Assembly: GCF_018476645.1 (NCBI RefSeq)
Contig: NZ_JAHCTB010000001.1
Location: 1-64,000 of the forward strand
DNA: 64,000 nucleotides
Reading direction: 5' to 3'
From: Aequorivita echinoideorum
Lineage (GTDB): Bacteria > Bacteroidota > Bacteroidia > Flavobacteriales > Flavobacteriaceae
The notes under the pieces are model-generated. The model did no database searches. It was not told the DNA's origin and saw only the letters and a program-made list of their open reading frames with translations. A program made the translations under genes and the position numbers. Each line of letters opens with the position of its first letter. The first letter of the stretch is position 1. Below are positions 56,069 to 64,000 of the stretch, in pieces.

Positions 56069-56764
56069 TTATAGCATATTTTCATCAGCAAAGCTAAAGT
56101 ACGCTTTTTCAGTAACTATAAGATGATCGAAAACCTTGATGTCCAAGCTGTCACCGGCTATTTTAAGTTTTTTGGTAAGTTGGATGTCCGCTTGGCTTGG
56201 TTTTAAGGTGCCCGACGGATGATTATGGGCTAAAATTATTCCCACGGCGCCCAGTTGAAGTGCCTCTTTAAAAGCCAAACGAACATCCACAACCGTTCCG
56301 GTAATACCGCCTTTGCTCAATTGTGCACTCTGTAAAATTTTATTCGAATTATTAAGATAGATAATCCAGAATTCTTCGTGACCCAATTCGCCAATTATTG
56401 GTTGCATATATTCAAAAACTGAATGACTGGAAGTAATTTTCAATTTTTCAAGGGCCTCCTCTCCCCTTCGCCTTCGACCCAATTCCATGGCTGCGGCGAT
56501 GGTGATGGCTTTTGCCTCACCTATTCCCTTAAATTTCATGAGATCTGAAATGGAATGCTTTCCCAGCTCATTCAAATTATTTCCGGCTGCTGCCAAAATT
56601 CGTTGACTCAGGGAAACAGCACTTTCATTGCGGCTGCCAGAGCCAATTAAAATTGCAATCAGTTCGGCATCGCTGAGTGCCACGCGGCCTTTTTGAAGCA
56701 TTTTCTCGCGTGGACGGTCGTCCTCGTTCCATTTTTTTATCGAAAAAAAATTATTTTCCTCCAA
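56069..56764 (-). CDS. radC: RadC-family JAB/MPN protein
   Basis: 231 aa. N-terminal helix-hairpin-helix-like region (about 15-100, with ALSDAELIAILIGSG and FKGIGEAKA), then a JAMM metalloprotease-like domain with H180-x-H182-P-S184 and D193 (HNHPSGTLKPSQAD). Long annotated as a DNA-repair protein, but the true role is unsettled; no peptidase or nuclease activity can be assumed. 5 bp before the deacetylase-like gene. Confidence 0.92.
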   Translation of the reverse strand: MEENNFFSIKKWNEDDRPREKMLQKGRVALSDAELIAILIGSGSRNESAVSLSQRILAAAGNNLNELGKHSISDLMKFKGIGEAKAITIAAAMELGRRRRGEEALEKLKITSSHSVFEYMQPIIGELGHEEFWIIYLNNSNKILQSAQLSKGGITGTVVDVRLAFKEALQLGAVGIILAHNHPSGTLKPSQADIQLTKKLKIAGDSLDIKVFDHLIVTEKAYFSFADENML

Positions 56765-56854
56765 GTGCTGAGTATTTGTTTAAAGATAATAATGATCCAC
56801 TAAACTTGGAGAAATTTTAAAAGAAACAATGCTTTTTAAAACAGGCAACCAATT

Positions 56855-57310
56855 TTAGACTGGCTGCAATTCCATTTTTGGAGAATTAACTTCAAATTGA
56901 AACATTGATTTATAATCCATGACATTTTCAATTCCGTCAAGCGCGCACAGATATTCAATTGCTGCACAAAGTCCATTAAAGAGTGTTTCCTTTGAAGTGG
57001 GATCTTTGGGTTTAATAGATTTATAATTAAGCGGCAACGAGTATCCACAACCTTTTAGAAATGCGGCTTCCGTTTGTAAAAGCTCCAGAGGCGTATAACC
57101 GCTTATCCTTTTCCCGAATTTTTGGTTTACCAATCCTACATAATTCAATACAACTGAACCGTGTGCATCGCTTAAATATTTCCAGCTATCGGTATTGTCA
57201 CAAATATTTCCCACAGCGCAGTGATTGCAACACTCTGGATTTAATGTGCCATCGTGAAAGGCATTATAAAGTTTACCGATTGCGCGCTCAAGTCTGGACG
57301 TTAATTGCAT
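56855..57310 (-). CDS. Conserved cysteine-rich hypothetical protein (151 aa)
   Basis: Soluble, about nine Cys. The N-terminal half holds PECCNHCAVGNICDN (residues 24-38 region), a Cys cluster that could bind iron-sulfur or zinc, and GCGYSLPL and NGLCAAIEYLCALD further on. Related flavobacterial proteins are, in my recollection, often labelled Na(+)-translocating NADH-quinone reductase subunit F, but none of the FAD/2Fe-2S domains of that subunit are visible, so that name looks wrong. Function unknown. Confidence 0.65.
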   Translation of the reverse strand: MQLTSRLERAIGKLYNAFHDGTLNPECCNHCAVGNICDNTDSWKYLSDAHGSVVLNYVGLVNQKFGKRISGYTPLELLQTEAAFLKGCGYSLPLNYKSIKPKDPTSKETLFNGLCAAIEYLCALDGIENVMDYKSMFQFEVNSPKMELQPV

Positions 57311-57447
57311 AGCATATATTTTTTACAATAGCGCTTTTAAGATACTCAAAAAGTATGAGGCACAAAAAAGAATAACAATTTTTAAAGTAAAATCGTCAGG
57401 AAGCTTACAGTTTTAGCTAAAATTAAAAAAATGGTATAAAACATAAA

Positions 57448-57472
57448 AAAAGGCCTTGAAACAAGACCTTTT
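57448..57472 (-). terminator. Rho-independent terminator after tRNA-Arg
   Basis: On the minus strand aaaaggtcttg pairs with caaggccttt (one G-U) around a three-base loop, followed by a T-run. It starts about 8 bp past the tRNA 3' end. Confidence 0.82.
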
Positions 57473-57479
57473 ACTTTTG

Positions 57480-57553
57480 TGACCCCGGAGGGATTCAAAC
57501 CCCCAACCCTCAGAGCCGAAATCTGATGCGCTATTCAGTTGCGCCACGGGGCC
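57480..57553 (-). tRNA. tRNA-Arg (anticodon TCG)
   Basis: 74 nt cloverleaf on the minus strand. The acceptor stem GGCCCCG pairs with CGGGGTC (one G-U), discriminator A. The anticodon arm TCAGA-TTTCGGC-TCTGA gives anticodon TCG, reading CGA. The T loop GTTTGAATCC is normal. CCA is not encoded. It lies 28 bp past the yqeY stop on the same strand and may be co-transcribed with it. Confidence 0.95.
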
Positions 57554-57581
57554 AATTTCCGCATTAGCGAATATAAATTTT

Positions 57582-58031
57582 TTAAGAAAGCCTGGCTTTT
57601 ACCACATTCGAGATGGTTTTCCCATCAGCCTTTCCAGCGAGCCTTTCATTTGCCAAGCCCATAACCTTACCCATATCTTTCATTGAAGATGCACCGGTTT
57701 CAGCAATGATTGCATCAACGGTTTCCGCTACCTCTTCTTCGCTCAGCTGTTTTGGCAAAAATTGCTCTATTACCTGAGCCTGTGCCAATTCCGGTTCGGC
57801 AAGATCTTCACGGCCTTGTTCTTTGTAGATGGCCGCGCTGTCCTTTCGCTGTTTCACTTGCTTTTGAAGAAGTTTAATCTCTTCAGCCTCTGAAATCCCA
57901 GCTTTTGTTCCAGATTCGGTTTGCGCCAATAAAAGGGCAGACTTTATAGAGCGCAAGGCTTCCAGTGTTTGTGAATCCTTGGCTTTCATAGCCACTTTCA
58001 TCGCATCCATTACTTGGTCTTGTAAGCTCAT
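57582..58031 (-). CDS. yqeY: GatB/YqeY-domain protein
   Basis: 149 aa from ATG 58031 (MSLQDQVMDAMK); an ATG three codons upstream is possible. The whole protein is a YqeY helical domain like the tRNA-binding tail of GatB amidotransferase subunits: EEIKLLQKQVKQRKDSA and KDMGKVMGLANERLAGKADG are typical. Predicted to bind tRNA or act in amidotransfer; no enzymatic residues. Located between ftsZ and a tRNA-Arg gene. Confidence 0.92.
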   Translation of the reverse strand: MSLQDQVMDAMKVAMKAKDSQTLEALRSIKSALLLAQTESGTKAGISEAEEIKLLQKQVKQRKDSAAIYKEQGREDLAEPELAQAQVIEQFLPKQLSEEEVAETVDAIIAETGASSMKDMGKVMGLANERLAGKADGKTISNVVKARLS

Positions 58032-58096
58032 TCTTTGCATTTTTATTGAGTGCGAAGATATACAATAATCTGCAATGGTTAAAGGTGATTTGTAGT

Positions 58097-58129
58097 AAAA
58101 AAGCCCAAAATCTAAAAATGATTTCGGGC
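58097..58129 (-). terminator. Rho-independent terminator of ftsZ
   Basis: On the minus strand gcccgaaatc (58129-58120) pairs with gattttgggc (58112-58103), 10 bp with one G-U, then TTTTTT. 27 bp past the ftsZ stop, marking the end of the division cluster. Confidence 0.88.
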
Positions 58130-58155
58130 CTTGCTTAAGTGGATAGCAAAAAATC

Positions 58156-60144
58156 TTAATCTACATTATCATGTAAAAATGAATTGTTTTTTCGCAATTC
58201 AATTTCGTCATCGTCCGTATTAACCGAAGTTCTTGAAATATTTGCCTGATTTGATTTCTGTTCCAAATCGATGCCCATGCGCTTATAGGCAGGCTGTTTT
58301 TCGATTTCGTCAATGCGCGAAGACGAATTTTTAAACTTGTAATTGAATTCCTTCATTCTGCGCTTTCGCTCCTCTGTGCGGTCGCTCAACAATTTTGAAA
58401 TGGGCGAGTTCATAGGATCCTCATCTTCCTCGATATTTTTTTGAGTTTCTGCAGGTGCTGAAACGGTTCTTTTTTCAAAAACTATTTCTTCCTCCGCAAC
58501 TTCTTCCATTGAAGGTTTTGAGGGTTTTGCCTTGCTCAAAAACGTCTCCATTTCTTGATAATCATCAAGGCTGTAACGTTTTACGCCATTGCCGGAAACT
58601 TCCGTTATTGGGATAATCTCAACGTGATCGTTCACCTCAATTTCCTCGAGATTGAAAATGACTTTTTTTCCTTCCTCTTGATTTATGGAATCAACTTTTG
58701 GTTCTTTCTTTTCTGAAACTGGATTTATGGGAAGATCAAACATCAACATTTGTTCATCTTCGTTTTCAATTTCAGCTTTTTTTGAAACAATCTGTGGTTC
58801 CTCATCTTTTGGTGCTTCCAGAATCACAAACTCGTTCACGTTCATTCTATTGATTTCAACCTGCGAGAATTCGTCAACATTTTCTACTGAAATTTCCTCA
58901 AAAGAAACATTCAGGTTTTTAAGAAATTGCGACGTTTCTATATATCCTTCAAAAGGTAATTTAATTTCGTGCTCCGCTTCATCAAATAATGTATGCCTCA
59001 CAATTGGAGAAGTTGATTTTGGCGGATTCTGCTCCTGTTTTTGTGGCAATCTTACGGGAGAAGCAGTGGCTTTTGGCGTAAGTGTTTGTTCGGCTCGCTG
59101 CTCATCTTCAAGGGTATGGATTATTTTTTTAGTCTCAGTATTCACTATTTCGTTTTGCTGCTCTACGTTAAATCCCGTAGCAATCACGGTTATGGAGATT
59201 GAGCCTTCAAGAGTTTCATCCTCGCCCACACCCATAATAATGTTGGCACTGTGTCCAGCTTCATCTTGGATGTAATCGCTAATTTCGCCAATTTCATCAA
59301 TAGTGATTTCCTCTGAGCCGGAAACGATAAGCAACAATACGTTTTTGGCTCCCTTTATTTTATTGTCATTAAGAAGCGGAGAATCAAGCGCTTTGGAAAT
59401 GGCTTCTTTTGCGCGTGCACCGCCTGTGGCAGTTGCGCTTCCCATAATTGCGGTACCGCTGTTTGAAAGAACTGTTTTCGCATCACGAAGGTCAATATTT
59501 TGGGTGTAATGGTGGGTAATAACTTCGGCGATTCCACGAGCAGCGGTGGCCAAAACTTCATCAGCTTTTGAGAATCCTGCCTTAAAACCAAGATTTCCAT
59601 AAACTTCGCGAAGCTTATTATTATTGATTACAACCAATGAATCTACATTTTGACGTAGTTTTTCCACCCCGATATGTGCTTGGTCATTTCTTGTTTTTCC
59701 TTCAAATTGAAAAGGAATGGTTACGATACCAACGGTCAAGATGTCCAGATCCTTTGCCATTTTTGCAATAATGGGTGCAGCTCCCGTCCCTGTACCACCG
59801 CCCATTCCAGCGGTGATGAATATCATTTTGGTATTTGTGGTGAGCATCCTTTTAATTTCATCCATACTTTCCACCGCAGATTGCTCACCCACTTTTGGGT
59901 TGGCACCTGCTCCAAGTCCCTCGGTTAGGGAAACGCCCAATTGTATTTTATTAGGCACAGGGCTGTTTTCCAAGGCTTGGGCATCTGTATTGCAGATTAC
60001 AAAGTCCACGCCCTTTATTCCCTGACTGAACATATGGTTTATGGCATTGCTCCCGCCGCCGCCTACGCCTATAACCTTAATCACATTGGACTGGTTTTTA
60101 GGCAGATCAAATGAAATGTTATTAAATTCTGTGTTGCTGCTCAT
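58156..60144 (-). CDS. ftsZ: Cell division protein FtsZ
   Basis: 662 aa. Tubulin-like GTPase that forms the Z ring. The conserved core (about 15-330) has the GGGTGTG loop at 115-121 and NTDAQAL. The remaining about 330 residues are an acidic, Glu/Lys-rich disordered linker followed by a conserved C-terminal block near YKRMGIDL (about 632-640). Most FtsZ proteins have about 380 residues; very long tails are a Flavobacteriia trait. Downstream of ftsA by 62 bp. Confidence 0.97.
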   Translation of the reverse strand: MSSNTEFNNISFDLPKNQSNVIKVIGVGGGGSNAINHMFSQGIKGVDFVICNTDAQALENSPVPNKIQLGVSLTEGLGAGANPKVGEQSAVESMDEIKRMLTTNTKMIFITAGMGGGTGTGAAPIIAKMAKDLDILTVGIVTIPFQFEGKTRNDQAHIGVEKLRQNVDSLVVINNNKLREVYGNLGFKAGFSKADEVLATAARGIAEVITHHYTQNIDLRDAKTVLSNSGTAIMGSATATGGARAKEAISKALDSPLLNDNKIKGAKNVLLLIVSGSEEITIDEIGEISDYIQDEAGHSANIIMGVGEDETLEGSISITVIATGFNVEQQNEIVNTETKKIIHTLEDEQRAEQTLTPKATASPVRLPQKQEQNPPKSTSPIVRHTLFDEAEHEIKLPFEGYIETSQFLKNLNVSFEEISVENVDEFSQVEINRMNVNEFVILEAPKDEEPQIVSKKAEIENEDEQMLMFDLPINPVSEKKEPKVDSINQEEGKKVIFNLEEIEVNDHVEIIPITEVSGNGVKRYSLDDYQEMETFLSKAKPSKPSMEEVAEEEIVFEKRTVSAPAETQKNIEEDEDPMNSPISKLLSDRTEERKRRMKEFNYKFKNSSSRIDEIEKQPAYKRMGIDLEQKSNQANISRTSVNTDDDEIELRKNNSFLHDNVD

Positions 60145-60206
60145 ATTTATATTTTTTATTGCAATTTTTTATTATTCTTCCTTACTCAAATAACGATCTG
60201 AAAGCT

Positions 60207-61574
60207 TTATTCAGCATTATCAAGGAAATCCTTGAATTTTTCTGCCCACTTATCAAAAAAGCGCTTTCTTTCCCTTGGTTCTTTTTCGGCTCCTTCATTT
60301 TCTTCCGGAAAAGCTTCCTCACGCGGCAACTCCTTACTTTGTTGCCCCTGCACTTTTTCCGCTTCATCTTTTTCCAAAGTATGTGAAAAACGCTTCATTA
60401 GTGATGATTTTTCCTTGCTTTCCAAACTATTCAAAACCAACCCTACGGCCGTGGCATACATTGGGCTGGTGGTTTCGGCATCACTGTCGCCCGCCAGATG
60501 TTCATTTGGATAACCAATGCGGGTATCCATACCGGTAATATATTCCACCAATTGCTTTATATGCTGGAGTTGTGCGCCGCCACCCGTAAGCACTATCCCG
60601 GCGATAAGTTTCTTTTTTTGTTCTTCGTGACCGTAATTTTTTATTTCCAAATAAACCTGTTCAATAATTTCAATAACTCGGGCGTGAATTATTTTTGAAA
60701 GATTTTTTAGGCTTATTTCCTTTGGCTCACGCCCACGAAGTCCGGGAATACTTACGATTTCATTGTCCTTATTTTCTCCGGGCCAAGCAGATCCAAATTT
60801 TATTTTCAGCAGTTCTGCCTGTTTTTCGATAATGGAACATCCTTCCTTTATATCTTCAGTAATCACATTTCCACCGAAAGGAATTACCGCTGTGTGACGA
60901 ATAATTCCATCTTTGAAAATAGCCAGATCCGTAGTGCCGCCACCAATATCAATTAAAGCAACGCCGGCTTCCTTTTCTTCCTGACTCAAAACCGCCTTCG
61001 CCGAAGCCAATGGTTCCAAAGTAATGGCGGAAAGCTCCAATCCAGCACTTTTTATACATCTTCCCACATTTCTGATAGAGGAAACTTGTCCAACGACCAC
61101 ATGAAAATTAGCTTCCAGCCGCGCGCCATACATACCAATGGGTTCTTTTATTTCCGCTTGTCCGTCCACTTTAAAATCCTGCGGCAATACGTGCAGAATT
61201 TCCTCGCCGGGAAGCATTACCAGTTTGTGCACTTGATTGCAAAGACGCTCAATATCCTCTTCGCTTATAACGTCCTCGCCGTTGCTTCTGGTAATATAAT
61301 CACTATGCTGCAGGCTGCGAATATGCTGTCCTGCAATGCCCACGACTACATCCTTAATTTTCATACCTGAAGAATTTTCAGCATCCTGCACCGCTTGCTG
61401 GATGGATTGGATGGTCTGCGTAATGTTGTTGACCACACCGCGGTGCACGCCAAGACTTTTCGCTTTTCCTATTCCCAAAACTTCCATTTTGCCATAGTCA
61501 TTTTTTCTACCAATCATAGCGACTATTTTGGTAGTTCCAATGTCCAATCCTACTGCAATATTATCATTTTCCAT
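60207..61574 (-). CDS. ftsA: Cell division protein FtsA
   Basis: 455 aa actin-like ATPase tethering FtsZ to the membrane. Phosphate 1 motif VGLDIGTTKIVAMIG (8-22), phosphate 2 ALIDIGGGTTDLAIF, adenosine motif GIVLTGGGAQL. The tail carries a Glu/Lys-rich linker and ends in RKRFFDKWAEKFKDFLDN, an amphipathic helix suited to membrane binding. Its start overlaps ftsQ by 11 bp. Confidence 0.96.
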   Translation of the reverse strand: MENDNIAVGLDIGTTKIVAMIGRKNDYGKMEVLGIGKAKSLGVHRGVVNNITQTIQSIQQAVQDAENSSGMKIKDVVVGIAGQHIRSLQHSDYITRSNGEDVISEEDIERLCNQVHKLVMLPGEEILHVLPQDFKVDGQAEIKEPIGMYGARLEANFHVVVGQVSSIRNVGRCIKSAGLELSAITLEPLASAKAVLSQEEKEAGVALIDIGGGTTDLAIFKDGIIRHTAVIPFGGNVITEDIKEGCSIIEKQAELLKIKFGSAWPGENKDNEIVSIPGLRGREPKEISLKNLSKIIHARVIEIIEQVYLEIKNYGHEEQKKKLIAGIVLTGGGAQLQHIKQLVEYITGMDTRIGYPNEHLAGDSDAETTSPMYATAVGLVLNSLESKEKSSLMKRFSHTLEKDEAEKVQGQQSKELPREEAFPEENEGAEKEPRERKRFFDKWAEKFKDFLDNAE

Positions 61575-62295
61575 GGCCTTCTTTTTTTGTGGCGATTACC
61601 TGACTTTCAAATTTCAAATTGATTTGGCTATAACTTGAAAGCGTACTGTCTCTTTTAGTTTTTTTGTAAAAAGCTTTAAAATTCTGAAACTTCTTTTCTA
61701 TTGAAATCGGTTTTCCGAAAAGCACTTTAAAATCCATTTTCCGAAGCTGGAGCACCAATTCCCCATTTGCGTGGCTGTCTATCCCAATAACACTACTCCG
61801 CATAAATTCATCTTCGTTTATTTTTAAAAGCAGCGGTGTTACCTCGGTAAATTCTGTATTGGAAATTCCTGTGATTAATGGCACCCTAGCTGAATAAACA
61901 CTGGACAACGGCATTCTTTTCCCATCTGCGTCCAGGTAATAATCTGGCGATGCGCTCACTCTTCCCACCGGTTGTCTTTGCTCAATTTTTGCCCCTAAAA
62001 CCCCATCCACAGATAGATACACCTGCGCGTCCCGAATCATTGGGTTTTCCACCAAACGCTGCTCCATCTCTTTCAAAACTAAAGTTTCTTTACCTACGCT
62101 CGTAACGTTGGCTTCATTTTGTATCAACAATTTATTAACTGAATTGTGGGTTATAAACGGGCTGTTATCATCCATAAATTCTATCTCCACTTTTGCTATT
62201 TTACGGCTCTCATTCCGTTTTTTGCTGAAGCTGAATAGAAAAATCATCAGCCCAATAAGAACCATAAATTTCAATATTTGCAAACTACGCTTCAT
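61564..62295 (-). CDS. ftsQ: Cell division protein FtsQ
   Basis: 243 aa. Short basic cytoplasmic start, one transmembrane helix (about 8-24), a POTRA-like domain (about 35-105, with VEIEFMDDNSPFITHNSVNKLL) and a beta domain, the FtsQ/DivIB layout. It links FtsA/FtsZ to the late division proteins in the periplasm. It overlaps both ftsA (11 bp) and murC (11 bp), so the group is translationally coupled. Confidence 0.9.
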   Translation of the reverse strand: MKRSLQILKFMVLIGLMIFLFSFSKKRNESRKIAKVEIEFMDDNSPFITHNSVNKLLIQNEANVTSVGKETLVLKEMEQRLVENPMIRDAQVYLSVDGVLGAKIEQRQPVGRVSASPDYYLDADGKRMPLSSVYSARVPLITGISNTEFTEVTPLLLKINEDEFMRSSVIGIDSHANGELVLQLRKMDFKVLFGKPISIEKKFQNFKAFYKKTKRDSTLSSYSQINLKFESQVIATKKEGHGK

Positions 62296-63640
62296 CTTTA
62301 ACTATTTTGGTTATTTTACTTACCTCCGCGCCTATGTCCCCTGCCCCAACGAGCAATTTTATCCTGCATTTTGATTGAAGCAAAATTTCTGGCAAGGCCG
62401 ACTTGAACACCAATTTTTTATTTTCTGAAGAAACCATATTTAAAAGCCATTCAGAAGTAATGCCCTGCATAGGCTCCTCACGCGCGGGGTAAATATCCAG
62501 AAGTACTACCTCGTCAAATTGTGATAGACTTTTCGCAAAACCTTCTGCAAAATCGCGGGTTCTACTGAAAAGGTGCGGCTGGAAGACAATCTGTTTGTGA
62601 TCCTTTGGGTACATTTCATCAACCGCTTGAAAAAGCGCGTCAATTTCAGTGGGATGGTGGGCGTAATCATCAATCAAAACCAGCTTTTCGGTTTTAATTT
62701 TATATGAAAAACGACGCTTGACGCCTGTAAAACTTGCCAATGCATTGGGCAGGCAATCGGTTGGGGAGCCTGCTAAAATTGCCATGCCCAAAGCCATGAT
62801 GGCATTACATAAATTGTGGTGGCCCGGAAGCCTGAAGGTTAGGTCATGTAGGGTTATTGTAGGAGTCTTCAAGTTGAAAACATAATTTCCATTTTCTATG
62901 CGCACATTTTGCGCTTCGTAATCTGCGGTTGTTGCCACCGCTACAGTCATGCCGTCCAGTGGCAAATTATTTTTAATCAATACATTACTTTCCTCTGTAA
63001 CTAAATCCGCAAAGGCACGAAATGCATTTTCCAATTCGCCCGCTGTGCCGTAAATATCCAAGTGGTCTGCATCCATCGAGGTAACGCAAGCGATATCTGG
63101 CTTCAACCTTAAAAATGAGCGATCAAATTCATCAGCTTCAACCACGGTTATTTTATTACCGCGGTAAATAAAATTGGAATTATAATTTTCGGCAATCCCG
63201 CCCAAAAATGCCGTTACGGGCATGTTGCATTCCGCCAATAAATGTCCCAAAATCGCCGAAGTAGTTGTTTTCCCGTGCGTTCCGGCAACTGCCAGGCATA
63301 ATGTGTTTTTGGCTACTTCGCCCAAAAGCTCCGCTCTTTTTATTACTGAAAATCCATTATCAAAAAAATAGTTCAAGATGTTGCTTTGCTTTGGAATGGC
63401 TGGGGTAAAGACTATTTGTGTTTCTTCCGAAGCTTTTATCATTTCAGGAATTTCAGAAATAGCATCAATAAAATTCACTGGAATTCCTTCGGCCTTCAAT
63501 TCATCCGTTAAGTCAGACGGGGTTTTATCGTAACCAAAAACATTTCTACCCTGCATCTTGAAATAACGTGCAAGCGCGCTCATCCCGATGCCGCCAATCC
63601 CGACGAAGTAGAAATTCTGTATTTTTTTTAGGTTATTCAA
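62285..63640 (-). CDS. murC: UDP-N-acetylmuramate--L-alanine ligase
   Basis: 451 aa. Adds L-alanine to UDP-MurNAc, the first stem-peptide step. N-terminal Rossmann-like UDP-binding domain (YFVGIGGIGMSALA, 12-25), central ATP-binding domain with P-loop AGTHGKTTTS (about 115-124) and C-terminal domain with DDYAHHPTEI. Normal length. Start fixed by the family N-terminus. Separated by 51 bp, containing repeats, from murG. Confidence 0.97.
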   Translation of the reverse strand: MNNLKKIQNFYFVGIGGIGMSALARYFKMQGRNVFGYDKTPSDLTDELKAEGIPVNFIDAISEIPEMIKASEETQIVFTPAIPKQSNILNYFFDNGFSVIKRAELLGEVAKNTLCLAVAGTHGKTTTSAILGHLLAECNMPVTAFLGGIAENYNSNFIYRGNKITVVEADEFDRSFLRLKPDIACVTSMDADHLDIYGTAGELENAFRAFADLVTEESNVLIKNNLPLDGMTVAVATTADYEAQNVRIENGNYVFNLKTPTITLHDLTFRLPGHHNLCNAIMALGMAILAGSPTDCLPNALASFTGVKRRFSYKIKTEKLVLIDDYAHHPTEIDALFQAVDEMYPKDHKQIVFQPHLFSRTRDFAEGFAKSLSQFDEVVLLDIYPAREEPMQGITSEWLLNMVSSENKKLVFKSALPEILLQSKCRIKLLVGAGDIGAEVSKITKIVKDEA

Positions 63641-63649
63641 TGTTTAAAA

Positions 63650-63671
63650 TTCAAGTTTCAGGTTTCAGGTT
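63650..63671. repeat. 22-bp dispersed repeat, copy 2 (upstream of murC)
   Basis: ttcaagtttcaggtttcaggt-type sequence, nearly identical to the copy at 23746-23767. It also contains an internal duplication of tttcagg. Located 10 bp upstream of the murC start. Confidence 0.55.
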
Positions 63672-63678
63672 TTTAGTT

Positions 63679-63691
63679 CCCCCTTTGGGGG
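63679..63691. repeat. CCCCC-AAA-GGGGG palindrome next to the murG stop
   Basis: Plus strand ccccc (63679-63683), ttt, ggggg (63687-63691), followed by ttaggggg. A short GC-rich palindrome in an AT-rich genome. The element runs into the last codons of murG (the GCC CCC codons and stop), which suggests insertion or a mobile extragenic palindrome. Confidence 0.6.
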
Positions 63692-64000
63692 TTAGGGGGC
63701 TATCATTTTCTCAATTTCATCCACAATTTCCTTTGTGGCATTTGGTTTTGCAAGTTTTTTTATATTGCTTGAAAGTGATTTCTGTTTTTCTTCGGAAGAA
63801 ACCAACGCTGAAAATTCACCTTCAAACACTTCATCCAAATCCCTTTCACGTATCAATACAGCTGCGTTTTTTTCAGATACTGCTTTGGCGTTTTTTGTTT
63901 GGTGATCTTCCGCCACATTGGGAGATGGGATAAAAATCACAGGTTTTCCCACCAAACAAAGCTCCGAAACCGAAAGCGCACCCGCCCTCGAAATAATGAA
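63692..64000 (-). CDS. murG: UDP-N-acetylglucosamine transferase MurG, C-terminal part
   Basis: Partial: the frame is open from the window edge to the stop at 63692 (102 codons). It transfers GlcNAc to lipid I to form lipid II. Visible is the C-terminal Rossmann segment with [11 protein letters not shown] and [15 protein letters not shown], which binds the UDP-sugar; the N-terminal half lies beyond the window. Gene order murG-murC-ftsQ-ftsA-ftsZ is the Bacteroidota dcw cluster. Confidence 0.93.
   Translation of the reverse strand, partial: FIISRAGALSVSELCLVGKPVIFIPSPNVAEDHQTKNAKAVSEKNAAVLIRERDLDEVFEGEFSALVSSEEKQKSLSSNIKKLAKPNATKEIVDEIEKMIAP

Noticed and set aside
56855-57310. Na(+)-translocating NADH-quinone reductase subunit F
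   Set aside because: Neither the 2Fe-2S ferredoxin motif nor the FAD/NADH domains are present, and the protein is far too short.
58685-59275. 196-codon open frame antisense to ftsZ
   Set aside because: It lies opposite the low-complexity acidic FtsZ tail, is Ser/Phe/Ile-rich as expected for such antisense, and has no independent support.

Overview
The window is chromosomal DNA of a Bacteroidota bacterium, almost certainly family Flavobacteriaceae. The evidence is a type IX secretion C-terminal sorting domain, a SusC/SusD pair, candidate TTTG-N19/20-TAnnTTTG promoters, almost no Shine-Dalgarno sequences, an FtsZ with a very long C-terminal tail, and the gene order rplQ-carA-eno-gltA. The genus cannot be fixed from the sequence.

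Layout. 1-3055 is accessory DNA: an integron-like gene cassette ending in a 109-bp element that can fold as a cloverleaf, a tyrosine recombinase, a divergent zinc-finger protein and an unknown protein. 3121-5187 holds five 11-bp tandem repeats, then a secreted beta-propeller protein with its own promoter and terminator. 5409-10257 is cell-envelope biosynthesis and maintenance (rluD, a PASTA-domain protein, ddl, lpxB, an NlpC/P60 lipoprotein). Three back-to-back microsatellites lie between ddl and lpxB. 10335-12899 carries comEC and a secreted thioredoxin. 12979-18718 is a peptide-utilisation block of two POT transporters and a DPP IV-type peptidase. 18807-23726 holds an arginine/dimethylarginine hydrolase-family enzyme, gltA, eno and carA.

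23866-41317 is the fused str-S10-spc-alpha supercluster, all on the minus strand: rpsL-rpsG-fusA-rpsJ-rplC-rplD-rplW-rplB-rpsS-rplV-rpsC-rplP-rpmC-rpsQ-rplN-rplX-rplE-rpsN-rpsH-rplF-rplR-rpsE-rpmD-rplO-secY-infA-rpmJ-rpsM-rpsK-rpsD-rpoA-rplQ. A good promoter precedes rpsL and a strong terminator follows rplQ. Palindromic spacers interrupt the cluster at several points.

41455-48345 carries an Omp85-like outer-membrane protein and a SusC/SusD/small-lipoprotein operon. 48413-57310 is mixed housekeeping and hypothetical genes (rlmB, rhomboid, rarA, an envelope trio, a HAD nucleotidase, a deacetylase-like protein lacking its active site, radC). 57480 to the end is tRNA-Arg, yqeY and the distal division/cell-wall cluster ftsZ-ftsA-ftsQ-murC-murG, with murG cut by the window edge.

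Most of the window is ordinary housekeeping DNA. The part most likely to be an under-described system is the left edge: a cassette bounded by short direct and inverted repeats, with an elaborate structured element at its 3' end, beside a recombinase whose N-terminal module is unusual.
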